Of a stretch of 36,548 nucleotides of DNA, positions 8,484-16,540 are shown piece after piece (the first letter of the stretch is position 1; every line of letters starts with the position of its first letter). The notes below the pieces were generated by a model, which did not search any database, was not told the origin of the DNA, and saw nothing but the letters and a program-made list of their open reading frames with translations. The position numbers and the translations under genes are program-made. This DNA comes from Acidimicrobiales bacterium. GTDB taxonomy: Bacteria; Actinomycetota; Acidimicrobiia; Acidimicrobiales; RAAP-2. The stretch covers positions 1-36,548 of the forward strand of contig JADGOE010000029.1 of the NCBI GenBank assembly GCA_017883135.1, written 5' to 3'.

Positions 8484-9389
8484 GTGAGCGCGGACCACCA
8501 CCTGCCCGGGCCGGCCACAGACCGGTGCACCACCCCCGATGACCTGGGCATTGCCGTGTACGACTTCGGCGGACGGGGTGAGGACCTCCTCCTCGTGCAC
8601 GCCACCGGCTTCTGCGCCGAGGTCCTCCGGCCGCTCGCCCGCCATCTCAGTGCCGACTTCGCCTGTTGGGGCCTCGACCTGCGCGGCCATGGCCGATCCG
8701 ATCGACCGGTCGGCGGGGATTTCGCCTGGTCCGGATTTGCCGTCGACGTGCTGGCGGCCATCGATCACCTGGGTCTCGATCATCCCGCCGGTTTCGGCCA
8801 CTCGTGCGGCGGCGCCTCGGTGCTGCTCGCCGAAGAGGCACGGCCACGGACGTTTCGCTCCCTCTACTGCTTCGAGCCGGTGGTCGTCCCCGAGCCGGTC
8901 GGCGCATCGACCTACGGGGAGAACCTGCTGTCGGTCGGGGCCCGTAGGCGGCGGGAGACCTTTCCGTCGTCCGAGGATGCCTTCCTCAACTTCAGCTCGA
9001 AGCCGCCGTTCGCCGACCTCGATCCCGAAGCCCTGCGGCTCTACGTCGAGGCCGGGTTCGAGCAGGTGCCGGCGGCCGAAGGAGGGGATGGCCAGGCCGT
9101 CCGGTTGCGGTGCCGCCGAGACGACGAGGCCCAGATGTACGCCCATGGCGCCTCCCACGGCGCCTTCGGCCACCTCGGTGAGATCGCCTGCCCGGTGACT
9201 CTGTCCTGTGGCGCCCTCACCGATGCGTTCGGTCCGTCGTTCCTCGAAGCCGATGCCGCTCAGCTCCGCCGATCGACGGTCGAGGTCATCGCGGGCATTG
9301 GCCACTTTGGTCCGCTCCAGCAGCCCGAGGTGGTGGCGGACTCGGTGCGGCGGGCCCTGGGCACCGCCGATGTCGCGCCCCCGTCGTAA
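8484..9389 (+). CDS. Alpha/beta-hydrolase fold protein
   Basis: A soluble serine hydrolase of 301 residues. The fold markers are the oxyanion segment LLLVHATGF, the strand-turn LDLRGHGRSDRP, and the nucleophile elbow GHSCGG with Ser107. A candidate acid residue lies in LTDAFGPS and the catalytic His is probably in IGHFGPLQQP near the C-terminus. This arrangement fits esterases, lactonases and C-C hydrolases; the natural substrate cannot be told. Start GTG 8484 was chosen because the upstream frame runs into the divergent DedA promoter region. The next gene begins ten bases after its stop, so co-transcription is likely. Confidence 0.85.
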   Translation: MSADHHLPGPATDRCTTPDDLGIAVYDFGGRGEDLLLVHATGFCAEVLRPLARHLSADFACWGLDLRGHGRSDRPVGGDFAWSGFAVDVLAAIDHLGLDHPAGFGHSCGGASVLLAEEARPRTFRSLYCFEPVVVPEPVGASTYGENLLSVGARRRRETFPSSEDAFLNFSSKPPFADLDPEALRLYVEAGFEQVPAAEGGDGQAVRLRCRRDDEAQMYAHGASHGAFGHLGEIACPVTLSCGALTDAFGPSFLEADAAQLRRSTVEVIAGIGHFGPLQQPEVVADSVRRALGTADVAPPS

Positions 9390-9398
9390 CCTGTACCC

Positions 9399-10220
9399 GT
9401 GCCCTTCGAACTGCCGCGTTCACTCTCGCCGTCGAAGGTCACCTCCTTCCGCGACTGCGCGCTGGCCTTCAGGTTCACCTCCATCGAGCACCTGCCCGAA
9501 GCGCCGACGGTCCCGATGGTCAAGGGCACACTCGTCCACCGGGCATTGGAACGGCTGTTCTGGCACCATGCCAAGGGAGAGCGCACCCCCGCCTCTGCAG
9601 CCCTCGAGCTGGCCCACTCGTGGGACGAAGTACAGGTCGATCCCGAGTTCGTCGCGCTTGGCCTGTCCTCGGATGCGGCTGACTCGTTCCGGTCGGACGC
9701 GGACGCCCTGGTCCGGAACTATTTCGAGCTCGAGGACCCCAACGAGATCAACCCGGTGGGCATCGAGCTCACCCTCGAGGCCCGGTTCGGGGACATGGTG
9801 CTACGCGGCATCATCGACCGTCTCGACCTGACCGCGGATGGGGAGTTGGTGGTCATCGACTACAAGACCGGCCGGGCTCCGGCACCGGCCTACGAGCGCT
9901 CGAAGCTGATCGGCGTGCACATCTACGCCCTCCTCTGTCAAGAGACGCTCGGCCGTCGTCCGGTTCAGGTCAAGCTCCTCCATCTCAAGGAACCGACCAC
10001 CATCACTGCGGAGCCTTCCGAACAGGCGCTCCGCGGGCACCGCCAGAAGACCGTCGCGGTGTGGTCCGCCATCGAACGAGCCTGCCGCGAAGAGGATTTC
10101 CGGCCCCGCACCTCCCCCCTCTGCAACTACTGCCGGTTTCGGGAGTTCTGCCCTGCCTACGGGGGCGACCCCGCAGAGGCGGCACCCGCCCTCGGTTCCG
10201 GCATGGCCGGTGTGGCATGA
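9399..10220 (+). CDS. RecB/AddB-like PD-(D/E)XK nuclease with Fe-S cluster cysteines
   Basis: A stand-alone RecB-type exonuclease domain of 273 residues. Catalytic elements are in the family order: His47 (GTLVHRALE), Asp140 (GIIDRLD) and Asp154-x-Lys156 (VVIDYKTG). Cys20 near the N-terminus and Cys242, Cys245 and Cys251 (CNYCRFREFC) have the C...CxxCx5C spacing that binds a 4Fe-4S cluster in AddB and Cas4 nucleases. No helicase or cas gene is adjacent, so this is the single-domain actinobacterial form, presumably in DNA repair. Its TGA overlaps the ATG of the next gene (ATGA at 10217-10220). Confidence 0.9.
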   Translation: MPFELPRSLSPSKVTSFRDCALAFRFTSIEHLPEAPTVPMVKGTLVHRALERLFWHHAKGERTPASAALELAHSWDEVQVDPEFVALGLSSDAADSFRSDADALVRNYFELEDPNEINPVGIELTLEARFGDMVLRGIIDRLDLTADGELVVIDYKTGRAPAPAYERSKLIGVHIYALLCQETLGRRPVQVKLLHLKEPTTITAEPSEQALRGHRQKTVAVWSAIERACREEDFRPRTSPLCNYCRFREFCPAYGGDPAEAAPALGSGMAGVA

Positions 10221-10813
10221 CCGACGCGGGTGGCGACGTGACCAGCATGCCTGGGGCCGGCGGCCTGGCGGCGATGGTGCGAACCGTCGACGACCGAGTC
10301 GACGGCTGGTTCGAGCCCTTTCGGGGATCGCCCGGCCTCGACGGCGCCGCCAAGCTCATCACCGGGCTCGGCGACCACGGGCTGATGTGGGCCGCCACCA
10401 CGGCTTGGCGGGCACGACACCCGGGGCCGTCACGCGTCAGATCGGTCCGTGCCCTTGCCGTGGCCGGTGCCGAGTCGAGCATCGTCAATGCCGGCCTCAA
10501 AGCGATCATCGGTCGATCGCGCCCCGACCGCGCCGGTCTCCAGCTGGCCGAAGGTGGGGTGCCGGTCCGCGAGCCCAGGACCAGCAGCTTCCCCAGCGGT
10601 CACACCTTGGCGGCCTTCTGCGCGGCAACGGTCATGAGCGAGCCTGGGGACCGCTCGGGCAACGCACTGCTGTTCACCAGCGCGGCGCTGGTGGGGCTGA
10701 GCCGTCTCCACCTCCGGGCGCACCACGCCTCGGACGTCGTCGGAGGGGCGGCCATCGGAATCGCCTTGGGTGTGGTCGGGCGCCGGCTGGTCCGGTCGTC
10801 CTGCTCGGAATGA
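10217..10813 (+). CDS. PAP2-superfamily phosphatase
   Basis: A 198-residue acid-phosphatase-like enzyme with all three PAP2 motifs in order: KAIIGRSRP, then SSFPSGHT, then SRLHLRAHHASDVVGG. The His in PSGH and the His before the SDV segment are the expected catalytic pair. Family members remove phosphate from lipid phosphates such as phosphatidate or undecaprenyl pyrophosphate. Hydrophobic stretches after the motifs suggest membrane association, although it is short for a six-helix enzyme. The start ATG overlaps the stop of the nuclease gene, so translation is coupled; the functional reason for that pairing is unclear. Confidence 0.88.
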   Translation: MTDAGGDVTSMPGAGGLAAMVRTVDDRVDGWFEPFRGSPGLDGAAKLITGLGDHGLMWAATTAWRARHPGPSRVRSVRALAVAGAESSIVNAGLKAIIGRSRPDRAGLQLAEGGVPVREPRTSSFPSGHTLAAFCAATVMSEPGDRSGNALLFTSAALVGLSRLHLRAHHASDVVGGAAIGIALGVVGRRLVRSSCSE

Positions 10814-10840
10814 ACCCGCCAGAGCCGGGGTTGGACAGAC

Positions 10841-11449
10841 ATGGGTCCTCGCCTCCCATTCGCTGTGACCTGGGACTACCGCTGCCCGTTTGCCAGAAAC
10901 GGCCATGAGCACCTCCTCGACGGGTTGGAAGCCGGCGCCCCGTGGGACGTGACGTTCGTTCCGTTCTTCCTCAACCAGACCCACGTGGCCGAAGGAGGCC
11001 TGCCCGCCTGGGAGGATCCAGCCCACCAACCCGACCTGCTCAGCCTGGCTGCCGGCGTCGTCGTGAAGGATCGGTTCCCCGAGCACTTCCTCGCCGTGCA
11101 CCGGTCGCTCTTCACGGCGCGCCACGACGAAGGCGGCGACCTTCGGGACCGAGCTGTGGTTCACGATGCCCTGGCCCGAGCCGGTGCCGATGCCGATGCC
11201 GTCCTCTCCGAGGTCGACTCCGGATGGCCGGCACAAGCCGTCCGGGACGAGCACGAACGCGTGGTCGGCCAACTGGAAGTGTTCGGGGTGCCGACCTTCA
11301 TCGTCGGTGACAGCGCGGTCTTCGTCAGGCTGATGAACCGCCCCCGCGGCGACGGGGCCCTGGCTCGCACCACCATCGACCGCATCGTCGAGATGATCAC
11401 CCACCAGCCCGAGGTCAACGAGTTCAAGCACACCCGGTTGGCCCGGTAA
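10841..11449 (+). CDS. DsbA-like thioredoxin-fold protein with a single active-site cysteine
   Basis: A 202-residue thioredoxin-fold protein of the DsbA/2-hydroxychromene-2-carboxylate isomerase type. Near the N-terminus, TWDYRCPFARNG carries CPF but not a second Cys, so it is not a classical CxxC dithiol oxidase. The cis-Pro loop is FGVPTFIVGD and the helical insertion lies between. No signal peptide is visible, so it is cytosolic. In Actinobacteria such proteins may use mycothiol or act as isomerases; that is inference. ATG 10841 has a G-rich ribosome-binding site. It ends 36 bp from the convergent oxidoreductase gene. Confidence 0.8.
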   Translation: MGPRLPFAVTWDYRCPFARNGHEHLLDGLEAGAPWDVTFVPFFLNQTHVAEGGLPAWEDPAHQPDLLSLAAGVVVKDRFPEHFLAVHRSLFTARHDEGGDLRDRAVVHDALARAGADADAVLSEVDSGWPAQAVRDEHERVVGQLEVFGVPTFIVGDSAVFVRLMNRPRGDGALARTTIDRIVEMITHQPEVNEFKHTRLAR

Positions 11450-11485
11450 GGCGCTGCCGCACCGCTGTTCCGGCCGGCGCAGCCC

Positions 11486-12391
11486 TCAGATGCCGACCGT
11501 CGAGGCCATCGCCGCTATCGATGCCTTGATCTGCTCGGCAGTGCCGAACGGTGCTCCGCAGAAGTCGGTGGTGCCGATGTCGGCCAACTGGCGGATCTGT
11601 GCCACTACCTCCGATTCGGTGCCGACGATTGCCACGTCGGCCGGTCCCCCTGCGCCTTCGCGGTCGAGCATCGCCCGGTAGGAGGGCAGCTGGCCGTAGA
11701 TGGCGAAGACTTCCGCTGCCTTCGCTCTGGCTGCACCTGCATCGTCGGTGACGCATACCGGCAGTCCTACGCCGATCCGCGGCTCGGGTCGGCCGGCCTC
11801 GGCGGCCGCCGCCCGGATGGTGGGAATGATGTGGGATTCGACGGTGGAAGGTCCGGTCATCCAGGTGACCGTGCCCGAGGCCATCCGGCCGGCGATCCCG
11901 AGCATGGTGCTCCCCAGGGCGGCGACCAGCACGAGGGGTGCCGGCGCGTCGATCTGCAGTGGCCCGAAGGTGGATGCGCTCAGCGTCTCGCCGGCAAAGG
12001 ACACCTGCTCGCCCTCGAGCAGCGGCACGAGGATCGAGAGGTACTCCCTCATGTGGCGGGCGGGCTTCTCGAAGGACTGCCCGAAGACGTTTTCGATGAC
12101 CATCTGATGGGACAGCCCGATACCCAGCGTCAGCCGGCCCCCGGTCGCCGCCTGCACGGTCAGGGCCTGGCCGGCGAGCATCACCGGATGGCGCGGGTAG
12201 GTGGGCACGACGGCAGTGCCCAGGTCGATGTCCGGCACCTCTCGACCGATGGCTGCCAAGGCGGTCAGCGCGTCGTAGGCGAAGATCTGCGAGGACCATG
12301 CCATTTGGATGCCGGCGGCACTCAGGGCGACCACCTGCCCCACCATCTCCTCGAACGGCTGTTCGGTGTCGAACATCACGCCGATGCGCAT
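11486..12391 (-). CDS. Luciferase-like (LLM) F420-dependent oxidoreductase
   Basis: A 301-residue TIM-barrel flavin/F420 oxidoreductase of the bacterial luciferase superfamily. MRIGVMFDTEQPFEE begins strand 1, GTAVVPTYPRHPVMLAGQALTV is the typical strand 3/4 region, and GRLTLGIGLSHQ matches the conserved G-R-L-x-L-G-x-G segment. VFGQSFEKPARHMREYLSIL follows as in F420-dependent family members. Start ATG 12391 has GGGGAGG upstream; the longer frame overlaps purE and is rejected. The substrate is unknown. It is divergent from purE across 172 bp and convergent with the DsbA-like gene. Confidence 0.88.
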   Translation of the reverse strand: MRIGVMFDTEQPFEEMVGQVVALSAAGIQMAWSSQIFAYDALTALAAIGREVPDIDLGTAVVPTYPRHPVMLAGQALTVQAATGGRLTLGIGLSHQMVIENVFGQSFEKPARHMREYLSILVPLLEGEQVSFAGETLSASTFGPLQIDAPAPLVLVAALGSTMLGIAGRMASGTVTWMTGPSTVESHIIPTIRAAAAEAGRPEPRIGVGLPVCVTDDAGAARAKAAEVFAIYGQLPSYRAMLDREGAGGPADVAIVGTESEVVAQIRQLADIGTTDFCGAPFGTAEQIKASIAAMASTVGI

Positions 12392-12563
12392 CGCGCCTCC
12401 CCTTTCCGGGTGGCCGCACCCGGCCCCCGTCTCGTTGTTGGCTGCCGCCTTCCGTCCACGGCCCACCCCACTGGGGCCACCGTACTGGCCGGTTCGCCAG
12501 CCCGCGTGCGGACCAACCCGACAGAAACGTGAAAACCTCCCGCGAGTCGGGCAGAATGCCGTC

Positions 12564-13058
12564 ATGTCCGTTGCCATCGTCATGGGAAGTGCATCCGATG
12601 CGTCGATCATGGACGACGCCGTGCAGACCCTCCGGTCCTTCGGGGTCCCCGTCGAGGTTCGGGTGCTGTCGGCCCACCGCACCCCTGACGACACCCTTGC
12701 GTTTGCGCGCGGTGCGCTCGACGCCGGCATCAAGGTGATCATCGCAGCAGCCGGGGGATCTGCCCATCTTGCCGGCGTACTGGCCGCGGCCACTCCGTTG
12801 CCCGTCGTCGGCGTGCCGATCGCCCTGGCCGACCTCGGCGGTCTGGACTCGCTCCTGTCCATGGCCCAGATGCCCAAGGGTGTTCCGGTGGCGACCGTCG
12901 GCGTCAACGGATCACGAAATGCAGCGTTGCTGGCCATCAGGATCATGGCGCTCTCCGACCCCCGGTTGGCCGCCGACCTGGTGCGGTTCACCCAGGAGCT
13001 CGCCGAACAGGTGCGGGACCAGGACGCCGAGATCGTCGCCCGCTACAAGCAGGGCTGA
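12564..13058 (+). CDS. purE: N5-carboxyaminoimidazole ribonucleotide mutase PurE
   Basis: The class I PurE mutase converts N5-CAIR to CAIR in purine synthesis and works as an octamer in the cytosol. The 164 residues include the phosphate-binding VMGSASD, the SAHRTPDD active-site loop, and the AGGSAHLAGVLAA.TPLPVVGVP segment. In most PurE proteins this last loop reads GGAAHLPGM; here Ser replaces Ala and Ala replaces Pro. The start ATG 12564 gives the standard N-terminus (MSVAIVMGS). purK is not adjacent in this window. Confidence 0.93.
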   Translation: MSVAIVMGSASDASIMDDAVQTLRSFGVPVEVRVLSAHRTPDDTLAFARGALDAGIKVIIAAAGGSAHLAGVLAAATPLPVVGVPIALADLGGLDSLLSMAQMPKGVPVATVGVNGSRNAALLAIRIMALSDPRLAADLVRFTQELAEQVRDQDAEIVARYKQG

Positions 13059-13075
13059 AACCGCAGCGGCCGGGT

Positions 13076-14086
13076 TCACCCCGCCCGGACGGGCAGGTCG
13101 GGCACCCACGGTGGTGCCAGCCCGGCCACGGCGTCCTCCAGCGAGACGCCGATGGGGATCACCGCCATCACCGGGATGTCCACGCCGTTGGCGACGTACC
13201 GACCAACGTGGGCACGGCACTCATCGAACGACCCGTGGACGACGAGTGCGTCCACCACCTCGTCGGGGATGGCGGCCAACGCTCCCTTTCGATCGCCGGA
13301 CCGCCATGCGTTCCACATCGGCTCGAGCTCGGGCCCCCGGCCCAGCCACTGGTGGAAGGCGGCGTAGACGCCCACGTTGAGGTAGGCGGTGATCATCCGG
13401 CGGCCCACGGCGCGCGCTGTGTCGGCGTCCTCGGTGGGAATGACGAAGATCCGTGCGGCGACCGGGCGGTCCGTCCCCATTTCGGGCTTGACCGTCGCCA
13501 CGTCCTCGGCGGAGAGCCAGTTGAGGATGGCGCCATCGGCCTCGCGGCCGGCCAGCCTCAGCATGCCCGGCCGGAGGGCTGCCAGAAAGATCGGCGGCGG
13601 GTTCTCCACCGGCCGCGCCAGCCGGAAGCCCCTCACGGTGAAGGTCTCGTACTCGTGGTCGACCTTGTCGCCAGCAAGCGCCGACCTCAGGAACCGGATG
13701 GTGTCCCGGACCCGCTTGTACGGCTCGTCGAACTCGATGCCGTTCCAGCGGCTGACGATCACATCGGACGAGGTGCCCAGTCCGAAGGTGAACCGCCCTG
13801 GTGCGGCTTCGGCCAGAGCCGCCACGCTCTGGGCCAACAAGGCCGGGCCCCGCGTGAACGCCGGGATGATGGCGACCCCCAGCTGGAGCGACGGCGTCCA
13901 CGCCGACGCCAGGGCCAGCGGGGTGAACCCGTCGACCCCGTCGGTCTCCGCCGACCAGACGTCGGTGTAGCCGAGGCGCACCAATTCCTCGTACCAGCTG
14001 CGGTGATCCTCGAGGCTGATCCCGTCGAACGGGATGGTGATCCCGTAGCGCGGTCCGGTCATCACACTTGCATGTCCATCGGTCAT
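13076..14086 (-). CDS. Luciferase-like (LLM) F420-dependent oxidoreductase
   Basis: A 336-residue member of the luciferase-like superfamily. GITIPFDGISLEDHRSWYEE, SAETDGVDGFTPLALASAW, LQLGVAIIPAFTRGPALLAQ and GRFTFGLGTSSD are in the expected order, followed by RVRDTIRFLRSAL. It differs strongly from the other two LLM proteins in this window, so it is not a recent duplicate. ATG 14086 has a GGGGG ribosome-binding site; ATG 14062 is an alternative. The substrate is unknown. The divergent small gene begins only 36 bp away. Confidence 0.88.
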   Translation of the reverse strand: MTDGHASVMTGPRYGITIPFDGISLEDHRSWYEELVRLGYTDVWSAETDGVDGFTPLALASAWTPSLQLGVAIIPAFTRGPALLAQSVAALAEAAPGRFTFGLGTSSDVIVSRWNGIEFDEPYKRVRDTIRFLRSALAGDKVDHEYETFTVRGFRLARPVENPPPIFLAALRPGMLRLAGREADGAILNWLSAEDVATVKPEMGTDRPVAARIFVIPTEDADTARAVGRRMITAYLNVGVYAAFHQWLGRGPELEPMWNAWRSGDRKGALAAIPDEVVDALVVHGSFDECRAHVGRYVANGVDIPVMAVIPIGVSLEDAVAGLAPPWVPDLPVRAG

Positions 14087-14122
14087 GGCCCCCGTATTAC
14101 ACCCTTCGGGCACGATGAAGGC

Positions 14123-14401
14123 ATGAGGTCCAACCGCAGGCGCCGATTGCCCAGCCTCCAGCTCGAGCTCCCTCTCGGGTCGCAGCCCACGACACCGCCG
14201 GCCCGGCCAGGCCCCGCTGGGGGCGAGGCCACCGGCTCCGTCGCTGACAGGACAACCGACGAGTGGCACCTCGACGAGCAGACCCGCCGGATCGGCCGCC
14301 AGGGTGTCGCCACCGCCCGCGCCTTGCTCGCCGGGGCGCCTCCCGAGGGACGCGGGGGCTCCTCGGGCCGGGGTCGGGGACCGGCCGGGCGCGCCGCGTG
14401 A
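14123..14401 (+). CDS. Small basic hypothetical protein, about 92 residues
   Basis: I do not recognise this family. It begins MRSNRRRRLPSLQLELPLG, passes through a Pro/Gly-rich linker, and has one helical block, DEWHLDEQTRRIGRQGVATA followed by RALLAG, before a Gly/Arg-rich tail. The helical block has balanced charge and looks like a conserved core flanked by disordered ends. The start has a short GAAGG. It is 25 bp upstream of the YdjC-like gene on the same strand. Because composition is biased by high GC, the call rests mainly on the helical block and position. Confidence 0.5.
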   Translation: MRSNRRRRLPSLQLELPLGSQPTTPPARPGPAGGEATGSVADRTTDEWHLDEQTRRIGRQGVATARALLAGAPPEGRGGSSGRGRGPAGRAA

Positions 14402-14426
14402 CGTTCGGCGGCACTACGGTCGAGGC

Positions 14427-15260
14427 ATGCCGACCGTTGCCGAACGTCTCGACTACCCAACCGACGCCAAGCTCCTGATCCTCAACTGCGCCGATCTCGG
14501 CTTCTGCCATGCCTCGTCGGTGGGCGTCTACGACGCACTCCGCGACGGCATCGGTACCAGTGCCTCGCTGATCGTGCCCGCCCCGTGGGCCCGCGAGTCG
14601 GCCTCGCGCTTCCGCGGCGACGACGTGGGGGTCCGCCTGACCCTCAACGCCGAGCACGACCTGTACCGCTGGGGCCCGATCACCCAGGCACCCTCCCTCT
14701 TGGACGGCGACGGCGGCTTCCCACGCACGGTCTCCGACGTATGGGACCACGCCGACCTCGACGAGGTCCGACGCGAGTGTCGGGCCCAGGTGGAGCGGGC
14801 GGTCCTGTGGGGGTTCGACATCAGCCACCTCGACGCCCACCTCGACGCCCTGCTGATGCGCCCCGAGTTCTTCGACATCTACCTCGAGCTGGCGGTCGAC
14901 TTCGCCCTTCCCTTGCGTGTCCTCGGCGCCGAGGCAGAGCCCAACGTGGGCTTTCCGGTGCGCCGCCTCGCCGCCGACGAGGGGGTGCTGTTCGCCGACC
15001 GATTCGCCACCCTCCCCCCGCGGGGCACCCGCCAGGCCTTCCTCGACCTGATCGCCGGCCTCGAGCCCGGCCTCACCGAGGTGACGCTGCACCCGGCCGT
15101 CGACACCCCCGAGCTGCGGGCCATCGCCGACGACTGGGAGGCCCGGGTGGCCGACCATGTGCTGCTGGTCGCCGATCGCGGGCTCAACCAGGTCATCGCC
15201 GAGGCGGGCGTCACGCTCATCGGGTATCGACCGCTCCGCGAGGCGATGCGTCGGCACTGA
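14427..15260 (+). CDS. YdjC/ChbG-family carbohydrate deacetylase
   Basis: A 277-residue metal-dependent deacetylase of the YdjC/ChbG family, which removes acetyl groups from chito-oligosaccharides or related sugars. The metal-binding Asp is in LNCADLGFCHASSVGVYDAL (usually NADDFG), the His pair in SHLDAHLDALL, and a further His in VTLHPAVD. VGVRLTLNAE matches the GxHLxL-type strand but lacks the usual His. No signal peptide is present, so it acts in the cytosol. The first ligand motif has Leu where many members have a second Asp, so activity should not be assumed. Confidence 0.82.
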   Translation: MPTVAERLDYPTDAKLLILNCADLGFCHASSVGVYDALRDGIGTSASLIVPAPWARESASRFRGDDVGVRLTLNAEHDLYRWGPITQAPSLLDGDGGFPRTVSDVWDHADLDEVRRECRAQVERAVLWGFDISHLDAHLDALLMRPEFFDIYLELAVDFALPLRVLGAEAEPNVGFPVRRLAADEGVLFADRFATLPPRGTRQAFLDLIAGLEPGLTEVTLHPAVDTPELRAIADDWEARVADHVLLVADRGLNQVIAEAGVTLIGYRPLREAMRRH

Positions 15261-15349
15261 CCGGTGATCGGCGGGCCATCGGTGATGGGCAGCGGTCCTG
15301 ATTCCGGCAACGGCACCGATATCCTGTGGGACCACCGATGGGAGTTGGC

Positions 15350-16090
15350 GTGGCCGAGGGTGAACACACGGGGACCAGGGGTGGCACCGCGCCGTCGAGA
15401 CGAGCAGCCCCACCGGTCCGCGCTCCCCAGCCGTTCCAACTCGAGGGGCTCCTGCTACTCGATGCCGCCGGCAACGACCCGGTGACCATCGACACCATCG
15501 TCTTCGACGACGACGGGGTCGGCGTGGTCCGCCATCGGGGCGACCGGCCCCGGGTGCTGCCCTGGTCCGCCATGACGACCCATGTGGTCGAGCGGTGGAC
15601 CGGTGGGTTCGTCCCCGAATGGTGGGTCGACCCGGAGCTCGACCGGAGCGACCCGCGGGCAGTGGCCAGCGGGATGGTCACCGACCCGGGTGCCACCAAC
15701 CGCTCCCTTTCCCGCGCCGAGCCCGGCGCCCTCATCGCCATCCAGACTCCCACGGGCATCCATCGCTTTCTGCTGCCCGGGGGGGATCCCGCCGAGCTGT
15801 CCCGACGGATCGCCGCATTCGCAGTGAGGCACCAGGGGCCGTCGGGAGCCTCGTCGGCGACCACCGTGGTCGGTGCGGAGCGCGTTGCGCGTCACGGGCG
15901 AAGGGGTTCCGCCGACGGGTCTCCGTCGACCTGGTCGAGCGTGCAGCCCTACCTGGTGGTGGCCCTGATCGTGTTCATCGGTACCGCGGTCGCGCTCATC
16001 CTCCTGCAGAGCGTGGGGACGATCCACCTTCCCTTCCTCGGCGGTGCCAACTCAGGGTCACCGGCGCCGGCACCGCTCAGAACTCGGTGA
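15350..16090 (+). CDS. Conserved hypothetical protein with one C-terminal membrane helix
   Basis: No functional family is recognised. GTG 15350 is preferred because GGGAG lies six bases upstream; ATG 15338 is an alternative. After a disordered start, residues 30-150 form a beta-rich domain (FQLEGLLLLDAAGNDPVTID, VRHRGDRPRVLPWSAMTTHV, ALIAIQTPTGIHRFLLPGGD) reminiscent of a PH-like barrel with a terminal helix (AELSRRIAAFAVRHQG). A single membrane helix (VVALIVFIGTAVALILL) follows near the C-terminus, with a short outer tail. A tail-anchored cytosolic sensor or adaptor is a guess. The last 14 bp overlap the convergent SCP2 gene. Confidence 0.7.
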   Translation: MAEGEHTGTRGGTAPSRRAAPPVRAPQPFQLEGLLLLDAAGNDPVTIDTIVFDDDGVGVVRHRGDRPRVLPWSAMTTHVVERWTGGFVPEWWVDPELDRSDPRAVASGMVTDPGATNRSLSRAEPGALIAIQTPTGIHRFLLPGGDPAELSRRIAAFAVRHQGPSGASSATTVVGAERVARHGRRGSADGSPSTWSSVQPYLVVALIVFIGTAVALILLQSVGTIHLPFLGGANSGSPAPAPLRTR

Positions 16091-16463
16091 CCGCGGTGAT
16101 CCGTCGCCGCAGGTCGAGGTAGTCGAGCGTATTGGTGACGGGCAGCAGGGCCATCATCACCCCCATCGAACCCGAGACCTTCATCCGTCCCTGCATGAAG
16201 GCCACGTTGGGGTCGAGGTCCCCCTTCTGCACTGCAACGGCGTCGTCCCACACCATGGTCAAGGTCACATCGGGGCGGTCGACCATACCGAGCGCGCTGG
16301 CCCGCAGGACGCCGTCCTCGAGGATCCAGTAGTAGGAGATGTCGCCGTCGGGCCCGCCGGTGACCTCGTACTGGATCCGGGCCGAGAGGCCGGGGCGCCC
16401 CGGCTGGTCGGCCGCCAGTACTCGAGTCTCGTCAAACCACTCCGCGGAAAGCCACTTGCTCAC
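16077..16463 (-). CDS. SCP2 sterol-binding-domain protein
   Basis: A 128-residue protein that is entirely an SCP2 lipid-binding domain. The features are YYWILEDGVLRASALG, the strand LTMVWDDAVAVQKGDLDPNV, and AFMQGRMKVSGSMGVMMALL, which is the family's characteristic helix (xGKxKxxGdxxxxxxL). Such stand-alone domains bind hydrophobic ligands such as fatty acids or sterols. GTG 16463 has GGGGAG four bases upstream. It lies 77 bp downstream of mca on the same strand. Confidence 0.85.
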   Translation of the reverse strand: MSKWLSAEWFDETRVLAADQPGRPGLSARIQYEVTGGPDGDISYYWILEDGVLRASALGMVDRPDVTLTMVWDDAVAVQKGDLDPNVAFMQGRMKVSGSMGVMMALLPVTNTLDYLDLRRRITAVTEF

Positions 16464-16540
16464 AGCACTCCCCAACCCACCGTCGTCGACCGGTCCGATG
16501 CTACCGGCGAGGCGGGTCGTCTGTTGGGGATGTCGCGTGG

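Noticed and set aside
8396-8761. N-terminal extension of the DedA frame
   Set aside because: It overlaps the divergent hydrolase gene, is Arg/Pro/Ser-rich and lies before the typical MEHSLETWLEAWGY start.
13208-14122. Long plus-strand frame ahead of the small gene at 14123
   Set aside because: It is antisense to the LLM oxidoreductase and has no recognisable motifs; only the part after 14123 is not opposite a gene.
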